Source: an uncultured Clostridia bacterium (GTDB lineage: Bacteria; Bacillota; Clostridia; Peptostreptococcales; Anaerovoracaceae). Taken from it: DNA of 64,000 nt. Of this stretch, positions 35,185 to 42,905 are shown one piece after another. The notes below the pieces were generated by a model. It searched no databases, was not told the DNA's origin, and was given only the letters and a program-made list of their open reading frames with translations. Numbering within the stretch: the stretch's first letter is position 1; each line of letters opens with the position of its first letter. The position numbers and the translations under genes were made by a program. Location: the NCBI GenBank assembly GCA_934271235.1, contig CAKQQT010000008.1:59910-123909 (forward strand), read 5' to 3'.

Positions 35185-35939
35185 GCAGCACCTCCTGAGA
35201 CGAATGCGGCCCCTGTCATTTGCAAGATCCACAGCGCATAAGGGATCAGGCACAGCAGCAGGAACACTGCATCCTGCACGTGAAAGCCGATCTTGCATAC
35301 GTTGGTACGGCGTACTTCGCCGCCCAAGCCTCTGGTAATGGCCGCCGCATTGAGTTCTTCACCGATCTTAGCCGAGCAGACCATCAGCGGTACGATCCGA
35401 TATTCGATCATTTTCCCTGCATTTTTTCCCATGAGGCGGATATCCCGCATCCGCATCGCCGCGTTGATCGAAGCGAATTCATCGGCAACCGTCGGGAAAA
35501 AGCGGAACATAACGCAGAGCGGGATCGAAATCTTTTCCGAAACGTGCATACGGGACATCGCCGCCGAAAACTCGCTGACTGTTGTCGTTTCGATCAGATA
35601 GGCGCCTGCCATGATGCTGGGATAAAAGCGCGAAAAGATTCCGCAGATCGCCAGGATCAGAAAGTTCGCCAGTCCCTCGGTCCGCGGTCCCAGATACCAG
35701 AACGCGGTATAGGATACGGTATAGAGAACTGCGAAAGTCAAAGCGGTCCGCCACCGCTTCGCCGTCAGAAACATCAAAAACGGCAACGTGCAAAAGCACG
35801 GCAGATAGGCGGTAAAGATATCGCCGCCTGCGCCGCCCAGCACAAAAATAGCGATCGTCATCAATACGACCATCTTTGTGCGCGGATCCAGTACAATTCC
35901 GCGATTTTCCACATCTGCCTGTAAAAGGTTGGCCTGCAT
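35181..35939 (-). CDS. ECF transporter transmembrane (EcfT-type) protein
   Basis: The 252-residue protein has about five to six membrane helices and the EcfT coupling-helix features AMRMRDIRLMG and AAAITRGLGG, the Ala-Arg-Gly type motifs that contact the ATPases. It overlaps the S-component stop by one base and the ATPase start by four, so the three are translationally coupled. Confidence 0.9.
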   Translation of the reverse strand: MQANLLQADVENRGIVLDPRTKMVVLMTIAIFVLGGAGGDIFTAYLPCFCTLPFLMFLTAKRWRTALTFAVLYTVSYTAFWYLGPRTEGLANFLILAICGIFSRFYPSIMAGAYLIETTTVSEFSAAMSRMHVSEKISIPLCVMFRFFPTVADEFASINAAMRMRDIRLMGKNAGKMIEYRIVPLMVCSAKIGEELNAAAITRGLGGEVRRTNVCKIGFHVQDAVFLLLCLIPYALWILQMTGAAFVSGGAA

Positions 35940-36526
35940 TACGCGATCCCTGCCTTTACGAAGTGTTTTTTAAGCAGGGCTTTCCCGATCAGCGCGCCGA
36001 TCACGCCGCATACGAAGCAAGCCGCAAACAGGAACGGCGCCATCCAGGTGTTGCCCATGATCTCCGTCAGGCTGGTGATGTATTCTTCGCCGAAGCTCTG
36101 TCTGGTCTGAAAATACGCTTCCGCGTTCATAAATAACGGTACGAAATTACCGAAGATCGTGAAGTTGAACACGCCGCAGCACAGCACGGTTTTCTTGCTG
36201 CTCTTGTAGCTGCCGCTCTTCGCGATCAGATCTGCCAGGAAACCGAATACGATGCCGAAGAGGAACGGCCAATAGCCCATGCCTGTGACCCACAGGAACA
36301 GACCGACGATCATCGCATAAATGGTCACCATTCCGAATTTATTGACCTTGGTCATAAAGAGCATCATCGGAATCCCCCCGATCAGCGGCACGATGACACA
36401 CAGCAGCGGCATCATGATCGGAATGAAGCCCAGCATGGCGACCGCGGTCATGATCACGCAGTAAATGGCTGCGTAAATACCGATGTTGATCAAATCTTTT
36501 CCCTTTAACTTTGCATTGTCTTTCAT
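35939..36526 (-). CDS. ECF S-component, MptD/Trep_Strep-like family
   Basis: The 195-residue membrane protein has about six helices (KDLINIGIYAAIYCVIMTAV, LLCVIVPLIGGIPMMLF and others), the size and layout of an ECF substrate-binding S-component. It is most like the MptD/Trep_Strep family, whose substrate is not established. It leads the three-gene ECF operon. The putative operator GTTATATAAC lies 43-52 bases upstream of its start and matches the site before the TetR gene. Confidence 0.82.
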   Translation of the reverse strand: MKDNAKLKGKDLINIGIYAAIYCVIMTAVAMLGFIPIMMPLLCVIVPLIGGIPMMLFMTKVNKFGMVTIYAMIVGLFLWVTGMGYWPFLFGIVFGFLADLIAKSGSYKSSKKTVLCCGVFNFTIFGNFVPLFMNAEAYFQTRQSFGEEYITSLTEIMGNTWMAPFLFAACFVCGVIGALIGKALLKKHFVKAGIA

Positions 36527-36568
36527 TGTCGTCTACCTTCCTTTGCTGTTGTTTTTGAATTCTGTCCT

Positions 36569-36578
36569 GTTATATAAC
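36569..36578 (-). promoter_or_regulatory. Candidate TetR operator before the ECF operon
   Basis: The palindrome GTTATATAAC is identical to the core of the larger inverted repeat before the tetR gene (37387-37396). It may overlap the ECF -10 box. Confidence 0.5.
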
Positions 36579-36594
36579 CCGCCCGGCTCTTGCG

Positions 36595-36610
36595 ATTAGC
36601 ACAAGCTAAC
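36595..36610. repeat. Inverted repeat TTAGC-N4-GCTAA, copy 1
   Basis: ATTAGCACAAGCTAAC is an inverted repeat in the gap between the TetR gene and the ECF operon. The flank CGA follows the right arm, as in copy 2. Confidence 0.6.
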
Positions 36611-36658
36611 CGACAGCTGCATTTCTGAGGCGGAAAACGTGTGCGTCCGGCTTCGTTC

Positions 36659-36674
36659 GTTAGCGCAAGCTAAC
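36659..36674. repeat. Inverted repeat GTTAGC-N4-GCTAAC, copy 2
   Basis: GTTAGCGCAAGCTAAC is a perfect 6-base inverted repeat 64 bases from copy 1. The pair could be a second operator or a small hairpin terminator for the tetR transcript. Confidence 0.6.
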
Positions 36675-36739
36675 CGATAGGCCAAAATGCAGGCAGCCAA
36701 AACACACGGTACCGCGTGCAGCCGCCGCCTTGTTTTCGA

Positions 36740-37363
36740 TCAGATCGAGCCGCTGAAGATCGTATCCCACCCGGCCGCGTGATATTTTGTCAGCATATCC
36801 GCGTATTTCAGTGCGTTCTGCTTGCTCATACGGTGGCGGATGATCTCAAAAAAGCTTTCAAACAACGAAGTCACCATGATGTGGACAAATTCTTCGCTGA
36901 GAAGTTCTCGGCTTTTTTCCGGCAGTCCGATGACATCCATGTACTTATAGGTGTACTCGGTCTCAATGCGGATCATTTCCTCAATGAAATTCTGATAGCG
37001 GGTCCCATGTGAAGCGTCGATCAGAAGCTGCATTTCCTCGAAATGTTCGTACATATAGTTGATGAGCTCTTCCATGCCTGCCGAAACAGCGGTGTCCATC
37101 TCCTGTGTCTGTCGGTTTCCGTCCAGTTCGTGAAAGTCGGCCTGGATCTGTTCGAAGCGGCCGAGCATATGGTCCGCGGTCGGCTCGACGATCGCGCCGA
37201 ACAGTCCCTCCTTACCGCCAAACCGAGAATAGATCGATCCGGTCGTAGTTCCCGCTTTCGCCGCGATCCGGCGCAGGGATGCTTCGCCAAACCCCTTTTC
37301 CAGAAATTCCGCTTTCGCACAGGCTATGATTTTTTCGGATACACCTTCAATCTGTTTTGTCAT
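36740..37363 (-). CDS. TetR family transcriptional regulator
   Basis: The 207-residue protein has an N-terminal helix-turn-helix (ASLRRIAAKAGTTTGSIYSRFGGKEGLF, seen in part as GTTTGSIYSRF at about 38-48) and a helical ligand domain. It is encoded just upstream of the ECF operon on the same strand and has a strong inverted repeat over its own start site. Auto-repression and control of the ECF transporter are inferred from the shared operator. Confidence 0.92.
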   Translation of the reverse strand: MTKQIEGVSEKIIACAKAEFLEKGFGEASLRRIAAKAGTTTGSIYSRFGGKEGLFGAIVEPTADHMLGRFEQIQADFHELDGNRQTQEMDTAVSAGMEELINYMYEHFEEMQLLIDASHGTRYQNFIEEMIRIETEYTYKYMDVIGLPEKSRELLSEEFVHIMVTSLFESFFEIIRHRMSKQNALKYADMLTKYHAAGWDTIFSGSI

Positions 37364-37379
37364 GATCGTCCTTTGTTTG

Positions 37380-37403
37380 TAACAGCGTTATATAACGATG
37401 TTA
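37380..37403 (-). promoter_or_regulatory. TetR operator, 24-base inverted repeat
   Basis: The two 12-base arms meet at 37391/37392 and match their reverse complement at 11 of 12 positions. The core is GTTATATAAC. It covers the predicted start site, 17 bases before the tetR ATG. Confidence 0.7.
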
Positions 37404-37405
37404 TA

Positions 37406-37434
37406 AATGTATACCTTTCTTCGCAAAATGTCAA
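37406..37434 (-). promoter_or_regulatory. tetR promoter
   Basis: On the minus strand TTGACA (37429-37434) is followed after 17 bases by TACATT (37406-37411); TATACA with 15 bases is the alternative -10. The operator lies immediately downstream. Confidence 0.75.
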
Positions 37435-37458
37435 GCCCTTTTGTGCGTGGATCCCGCG

Positions 37459-37929
37459 TTAATTCCGCGAGCATTTTTCCGCGTCGATGGCCAGCACCAG
37501 CATCAGCGCGCAGAGACCGTCTTCCGGGTCTTCTACGTCGATGACATAGGTGTCGGTCAGATGGAACAGCTCCTTGGATACGGTCGCGACGACGTTTCCG
37601 GCAGCGTTAAATACCGAATAGTCCCATTCGAAGAAATTGCCCTCCACATACCAACCGTTAAAATCGATGTTGTAGCACGGCTTGAAGAATGTGAACTCCT
37701 TGCTCAGGCAGCCTGCGTACGCGTCGCCGACATAGAGTTCGAATTTCGGCAGGAGCGTCAGCACGCGCTGCTGCACCATGCCGACTTCCGCGCCGGAGCG
37801 GTCATAGATCTTGAGCTTATGGCCCCAAGCCAGTTGTCCCTCCACGGTGTAGACCGTTTCCCCTGCCTCGTTATAAATATCGTAGCTGTCAAACCACGAA
37901 AAGAATCTCTGCTTAAATAATAATTTCAT
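37459..37929 (-). CDS. LURP-one-related (YxjI) family protein
   Basis: The 156-residue protein has the repeated beta-strand pattern of the LURP-one/YxjI family: FSWFDSYDIYNEAGETVYTVEGQ, KIYDRSGAEVGMVQQRVL, FFEWDYSVFNAAGNVVATVSKEL and a terminal DPEDGLCALMLVLAID helix. The fold is related to tubby-type phospholipid-binding domains; the bacterial function is unknown. It is a single gene on the minus strand, length as expected. Confidence 0.88.
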   Translation of the reverse strand: MKLLFKQRFFSWFDSYDIYNEAGETVYTVEGQLAWGHKLKIYDRSGAEVGMVQQRVLTLLPKFELYVGDAYAGCLSKEFTFFKPCYNIDFNGWYVEGNFFEWDYSVFNAAGNVVATVSKELFHLTDTYVIDVEDPEDGLCALMLVLAIDAEKCSRN

Positions 37930-38002
37930 TGTTGTTCCCCCTCTTTGCTCTTTTTTCTGTTTCTTCTTATGTTACTTCGGATAGGTTTCTCGGGGCGCGC
38001 CG

Positions 38003-39022
38003 TCATCGTTCCCCGCGTACATGCTGCGATACGACGCTGCCGAGCGGAAGCATGCGGATGTCGATGCTGCCGTCCGTCCCCCGCGTGATCAGGGTCCCTC
38101 CACGCTGGATGTGACTTTTGTGGATGCCCCGGTAGCCCAGATAGTCGATCGACATTCCGTAGGTCAGGCGGATGCCCTGATATTCCAGGGAAAGCGTGTT
38201 CAAATGATCGTGTCCGCAGAACATCCAGCGGATCACGCCGTTCTGTACCGCACGCGCAAAGAACGTGCCTTCATACTTGGAGATCCCGAAATATTCGTTC
38301 TTCTCTCCGACGCTGCCGTGCCAATACGTTACCGCGCGATCGCCGAGCTTCATTTTTTCGTATGCCTCCTTGAACTCCCGCGGCGGCATATGAAAGAACA
38401 CCATGGCCTTGATGTCCGGCTCGTCTGCTTTCAGTGCATCTAATCGCTCCATGCACCAGTCGGTCTGGTCCTCGTGGATGCGGTCAAAGCCGCTGTAGAA
38501 CCAGCCTCCCTCTCCGTACATATTGGAATCCAGCATGACCAGCGGCAGCAGCACGCGTCCGCTCGCGTCTGTCAGGTTGAGCAGGAAATTTCCGACGCCG
38601 GTCAACTCCGGTCGGCCCGCCGTAAAAATGCAGTACTTTCCCTCGCGATACAGTTCCGCCAGTTCTTCTTTTTTGCAGGAAGCTCCGATCTCACAATCGT
38701 GATTGCCGAAAACCAAGGTATACGGGATCGCAAAGGTATCCAGGAAGGCGATCAGTTTCTGCGCCTGCCGCCGGTTGTTCATCGTCCCTGCTTTTGGCAG
38801 AAACGGGAAGATCGCGTCGCCCGTGATCACGATCAAATCCGGGTCTACCTTGTGCACAAGTTTCCGCACGGCTTCCATCGCCATCGCATCCCTCTTTTTG
38901 GACAGCGGACCGAAGCCCAGATGCAGGTCGGTCAGCTGCAGGATGCGGAATTCTTTGTCGGTATCTATGGCCAGCGAAAACGTTTCATCGTCTATTTGCT
39001 TTAGTCTTTTTGAACTGTACAT
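38003..39022 (-). CDS. Cytoplasmic metallophosphoesterase
   Basis: The 339-residue calcineurin-type phosphoesterase has LQLTDLHLG (near 30), ITGDAIF (near 68), FGNHDCE (near 108), FFHMPPREF (near 190) and CGHDHLNT (near 255). These supply the two-metal site. No signal or membrane helix is seen. The relatives are Dcr2-like phosphohydrolases; the substrate is unknown. It is encoded with good spacing between the permease and the LURP-one gene and is probably a separate unit. Confidence 0.88.
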   Translation of the reverse strand: MYSSKRLKQIDDETFSLAIDTDKEFRILQLTDLHLGFGPLSKKRDAMAMEAVRKLVHKVDPDLIVITGDAIFPFLPKAGTMNNRRQAQKLIAFLDTFAIPYTLVFGNHDCEIGASCKKEELAELYREGKYCIFTAGRPELTGVGNFLLNLTDASGRVLLPLVMLDSNMYGEGGWFYSGFDRIHEDQTDWCMERLDALKADEPDIKAMVFFHMPPREFKEAYEKMKLGDRAVTYWHGSVGEKNEYFGISKYEGTFFARAVQNGVIRWMFCGHDHLNTLSLEYQGIRLTYGMSIDYLGYRGIHKSHIQRGGTLITRGTDGSIDIRMLPLGSVVSQHVRGER

Positions 39023-39098
39023 TCTTCTGGTTTCTCCCTCTCTTTTTTATCGTTCCGGCTTTCTCGCTGTTATCCCTGTATTTTGCGCAAGCCGCGGT

Positions 39099-40253
39099 TC
39101 AGCTCAGCGGGATCAGCGATCCGACCGCCGAGACGATCGTCGATATCACCATCAGCACCTGAAACGGCACCGTACCGATAACGCCGCAGATCGGGCTGGC
39201 GCCCGCCTTGCGTCTGGACTTGCCGTAGGTCAGAACGAGCATGATGCTGACCAGTACGACCACGCCGCTCATGATCCTCGTCAGCACGATAAAGCTGTTT
39301 ACGCCAAAGACCGCAAACAAAATACACGGTACGGTCGCCAGCAGCCAGCTGACCCGATTTCCCAGGTTCACCTGTTCATGCACCACATCCCGCAGGGCCA
39401 GTGTGTTGGACCAGAACGTCGTCAAAAGTGCGAACAGCGCAAATACGCCTGCCAGGATCACCGCCCATTTGCCGAGGCTTTCGCCCAGCTGCATATAGGC
39501 CAGTTCCTTGTTGATCTCTCCCTTGGTGCCCAGCAGCACGCTCATCGTCACCACCAGCACGAACAGCGAGGATAAGCCGAAGCCGATGAAGATCGTGCTG
39601 CGGATCTTTTTCGCGTTGCCTTCGAGGCCCTTGACCACCTGGATAACGGCTTGATTGGCCGAAGTCGCGAACACGACCATGCTGTAAAGCGCCAGCAGGT
39701 TGTTCCAGTGAAACGGCGCGGTGTACAGGGTGTTCAGCGGGTGCGCAAAAGTGGCGATCGTCATGACTGCCACAATGCCCATCAGCAGCACCACGGCATA
39801 TTTCTGCGCGATGCCGACGGCTTTCATCCCCATGAACACCACGCTGCCCGCAAGCAGATAATACAGCACCTGCGCTGCCGGAAGCGGCATATCGAACCAG
39901 TTTACAAAGATCTGCGCGCCGCCGTTGATATTGCCGCTGACGCCGACCATGATCGCCAATCCGTACACGACAAAGACGATCCAGCTGAATATTTTTTTCA
40001 TCCGTCCATGGAACAGTTCGCCCTCAAAGCTCTTGACCAGCTGCACGCCGCCGTTATTATAGGAAAGTTCCGCAATGATCAGGTGCAGGATCACGTTGAC
40101 AAGATACGCCAACGCCACCATCCAGACCACGTCCAGCATGCTGTTCTTGGTCGCGAGATAAGGTACGGCAATGATGCCGGTACCGATGCTGTTGCCTACG
40201 ATCATGCTGATCGCCTCAAAGGTCGTCAGCTTTGCTTCTGATTTGATCTCCAT
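39099..40253 (-). CDS. Aromatic amino-acid permease-like transporter
   Basis: The 384-residue protein has ten to eleven membrane helices and the N-terminal motif GNSIGTGIIAVPYLA typical of amino-acid/polyamine carriers. The overall length and helix 1 pattern fit the HAAAP/tryptophan-tyrosine permease-type group or related amino-acid permeases. The substrate is not certain. It is a single minus-strand gene with a long intergenic gap upstream. Confidence 0.78.
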   Translation of the reverse strand: MEIKSEAKLTTFEAISMIVGNSIGTGIIAVPYLATKNSMLDVVWMVALAYLVNVILHLIIAELSYNNGGVQLVKSFEGELFHGRMKKIFSWIVFVVYGLAIMVGVSGNINGGAQIFVNWFDMPLPAAQVLYYLLAGSVVFMGMKAVGIAQKYAVVLLMGIVAVMTIATFAHPLNTLYTAPFHWNNLLALYSMVVFATSANQAVIQVVKGLEGNAKKIRSTIFIGFGLSSLFVLVVTMSVLLGTKGEINKELAYMQLGESLGKWAVILAGVFALFALLTTFWSNTLALRDVVHEQVNLGNRVSWLLATVPCILFAVFGVNSFIVLTRIMSGVVVLVSIMLVLTYGKSRRKAGASPICGVIGTVPFQVLMVISTIVSAVGSLIPLS

Positions 40254-40284
40254 CTATGTTTTCTCCTGTATGCTTCTTTTTAAA

Positions 40285-40560
40285 TCTTGATACGCTTGCT
40301 CCGTCCGAGCGGCTTCGCTGTCGCGGTCGCTTTCACTCGTTTTCATGGAACAGGCCCATTGGTCCGGTCGCTGAGCGGCTCTGCCGTCGCTTACGCTCCG
40401 CACTCGCCTGCGCTCGGACACCTGTCTTGCATCTGCTCTGCTGTCGCTTACGCTTGGCCCTTAAAGTGCCACGCGCTGAAGCGCTGCACTTCTTGGCGTG
40501 AGGCCTGCCTCGCTTCTGTCTTCGCGATTGCTCGCCAGTCAGCGGGCTAGGGCTGCAACT
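40285..40560. repeat. Degenerate CGCT-rich repeat region
   Basis: Units such as GTCGCTTACGCTxxG and CTTGCATCTGCTCTG recur within this stretch. CTTGCATCxGCTCTG also occurs at 61224-61238 in the other region of this type. Confidence 0.5.
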
Positions 40561-40626
40561 CGCAGTGCCAAGGACATTGTATCAAATTATGGGTGGGGAC
40601 GCCAGTGTTTCAGCGGAAAAAAAGTA

Positions 40627-40685
40627 TGATGAATAGAACTGGTGCTAAATCGCAGTTTTCGGCAAAAAAAAGCATGCTCCCGCAG
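40627..40685. repeat. Dispersed 60-base repeat, copy A
   Basis: It shares TGATGxATAGxACTxG, GTTTTC and CGCAAAAAAAAGCAT-type blocks, in the same order, with 54838-54897. Around three quarters of positions match by eye. Confidence 0.6.
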
Positions 40686-40976
40686 CGGATCGTCCTCTTT
40701 TTCGGTTTTTCAGCCTGAGTATCACACTTTTTTCCTGTATATTTCTGTTATTTTTGTTCTGTATCACTAACATTGTTGTTTTTTTATGTGTGTATATCCA
40801 AACGCAAATCATATTGCCTGCTTCATGCCTTCTCGGTTTAAGCTGACCATGCTTTTTTTCATAGAAAAAGCAAAAAAAGGTCTAGCCTTATACAGCAAAT
40901 CGCGTTCAGAGTCGGGGGCGAAAGGACTATGCGGGAAGATGGGCAGAAGAACTATGCGCCGGCCATGAGGACGCGC

Positions 40977-41016
40977 AAAAAGAGAGTCTCCGAGGATCAG
41001 ATCCGGGGAAACTCTC
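40977..41016 (-). terminator. Terminator after hcp
   Basis: On the minus strand GAGAGT and ACTCTC (41011-41016 with 40982-40987) enclose a further paired segment (GGATC/GATCC), followed by TTTTTGCG. It lies about 90 bases after the hcp stop. Confidence 0.75.
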
Positions 41017-41107
41017 GAGTAACCGAACTTTTTCGCGCTTTGTCCGGGCTTCTTTGTTTAATCTTTTTGGTCCGGGCTTCTTTCTTTTGTCTTCTTGGTT
41101 CAGGCTC

Positions 41108-42790
41108 CTAAAGCTTTTGCGCAAGGCAGGTCTTGAGGTCATCTTCGGCGTTGCTGATCAGGCGCAGATCGAAGGTGTCGACCAGATATTGCAGCACGTT
41201 CGGGCTCAGGAACGCGGGCAGGGTCGGGCCCAGATAAATGCCCTTGATGCCCAGGCTGAGAAGCGCCAGCAGCACCGCGACCGCCTTTTGTTCGTACCAG
41301 GAAAGGATCAGCGACAACGGCAGGCTGTTGACGTCCGTGTCAAAAGCGTCGGCAAGAGCCTCCGCGATGCGCACCGCCGAATACGTGTCGTTGCATTGTC
41401 CCACATCCAAAAGGCGCGGCAGTCCCGCGGCCTCTCCGAAGTCCAGCTTGTTGAAGCGATATTTGCCGCAGGCCAGCGTCAGGATCAGACAATCCTGCGG
41501 GACCATTTTGGCAAATTCCGTATAATAATTGCGCCCCGGTCTCGCGCCGTCGCAGCCGCCGATCAGGAAAAAGTGCCGGATCTTGCCTTCTTTCACCGCA
41601 TCTACGATCGCACCGGCGTTTGCCAACGTCGCATGATGCCCAAAGCCGACGAGGATCTCCTCCTGCTCATGATCTTCCGGATAGCCGCCGAGTTCTAACG
41701 CTTTCTTGATGATCGGGGAAAAGTCCTTCTCCCCGTTTTCCTTTTTCTCAATGAACCGTACGCCGTCCCAACCGACCACATTGGTGCTGAAGATCCGGTC
41801 CTTATAGCTTTCCCGCGGCCGCATCAGACAGTTTGTGGTCATCAGGATACAGCCAGGCAGATCGTCGAACTGCTTCTGCTGATCCTGCCATGCACCGCCG
41901 AAGTTACCCACCAGGTGCGTATATTTTTTCAGACCGTCGTAACCGTGAGCCGGCAGCATCTCTCCGTGCGTGTAAACATGGATCCCTTTTCCCTGCGTCT
42001 GCGCGAGCAGCATTTCGAGATCTTTCAGGTCGTGCCCGGAAACCACGATGAACGGTCCCTTTTTCATATGGATCTTCACCTTATGCGGAGACGGATCGCC
42101 GTAAACCGCGGTATTGGCCTCGTCCAGTTTTTTCATCACATCTAGCGCGATCTCCCCGGTACGCATGGTCAGGCGGATCAGGTCTTCCGCGTGCAGCGCG
42201 TCGTCGGTCATGGCTGCCAGCGCCTCAAAATAAAACGCGTCCACCTGCTCGCTGCGGTATCCCAGCTCTCTGGCCTGATGGCCGTAAGCACTGATGCCCT
42301 TGAGCCCATACAAGATCGTCATGCGCAGCGAACGAACATCCGGGTCCAGCCCCTGCTCATACATGATACCGGCGACCTCCGCGGCCCGCAGCATTTCAGA
42401 CTTTGTTTCCGGCAGAGAAAAAGCCGCCTGCGCCGCTTTCGGTTCGGCGATGCCGGCTTTCTTTCCGCGCTGCCGCAGTTCGTCCTTGATCTTCTGCGAC
42501 TGTTTCAGCAGATCGACGTGTACCCCCGCGTCAAAATTGACATTCGTCAGCGTCGTAAACAGACAATTTTCGACAAACCGCACGATCCGCTCATCCGTTT
42601 TTTCTCCGCGCTCCGCAAGCGCCCTCGCGTAAACACTGATGCCTTTCAGCTGGTACAGCAGCAGATCCTGCAGATTCGCGACCTCCGCGGTCTTGCCGCA
42701 CACACCCTGTTTGGTGCAGCCCTTGCCGCCCGCCGTCTGCTCGCATTGATAGCAGAACATTTCGTACCCCAAATCCATGTGATTGCTCAT
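41108..42790 (-). CDS. hcp: Hydroxylamine reductase (hybrid-cluster protein)
   Basis: The ATG at 42790 opens MSNHMDLGYEMFCYQCEQTA and gives 560 residues, the usual Hcp size; the frame to 42961 overlaps the ABC-F gene and is not used. The N-terminal cysteines CYQCEQTAGGKGCTKQGVCG bind the 4Fe-4S cluster. The hybrid-cluster ligands appear in GGxxGARPGRNYYTEFA-type and ACGKYRFN segments. Hcp reduces NO and hydroxylamine in anaerobes. It is last in the minus-strand run that starts with the SpoIIE-type gene, 116 bases after ABC-F. Confidence 0.96.
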   Translation of the reverse strand: MSNHMDLGYEMFCYQCEQTAGGKGCTKQGVCGKTAEVANLQDLLLYQLKGISVYARALAERGEKTDERIVRFVENCLFTTLTNVNFDAGVHVDLLKQSQKIKDELRQRGKKAGIAEPKAAQAAFSLPETKSEMLRAAEVAGIMYEQGLDPDVRSLRMTILYGLKGISAYGHQARELGYRSEQVDAFYFEALAAMTDDALHAEDLIRLTMRTGEIALDVMKKLDEANTAVYGDPSPHKVKIHMKKGPFIVVSGHDLKDLEMLLAQTQGKGIHVYTHGEMLPAHGYDGLKKYTHLVGNFGGAWQDQQKQFDDLPGCILMTTNCLMRPRESYKDRIFSTNVVGWDGVRFIEKKENGEKDFSPIIKKALELGGYPEDHEQEEILVGFGHHATLANAGAIVDAVKEGKIRHFFLIGGCDGARPGRNYYTEFAKMVPQDCLILTLACGKYRFNKLDFGEAAGLPRLLDVGQCNDTYSAVRIAEALADAFDTDVNSLPLSLILSWYEQKAVAVLLALLSLGIKGIYLGPTLPAFLSPNVLQYLVDTFDLRLISNAEDDLKTCLAQKL

Positions 42791-42905
42791 ACTCTTCCCA
42801 TCCTTTTTTTCATTTGCGGCCGCAGCGCGCGGATGTCCCGCCGCCATGCCGCTCCGGTGGTTAGTCTTTGCAATTTCTGAGGAAAATATGTCCGTTCGGA
42901 TCGGT

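Larger units (their letters stand above)
40254..41107. other. Long intergenic region with repeats
   Basis: About 850 bases with no supported gene. The first 300 bases (40285-40560) are a C/G/T-skewed stretch of short units such as GTCGCTTACGCT that resemble the repeat near 61173. A 59-base repeat lies at 40627-40685. The rest is AT-rich, and a minus-strand terminator for hcp is at 40977-41016. Short frames here have no family look. Confidence 0.6.

Noticed and set aside
33697..35298. Upstream extension of the ECF ATPase
   Set aside because: The first 38 codons overlap the EcfT gene and have no ABC similarity; the ATG at 35184 has a good ribosome site.
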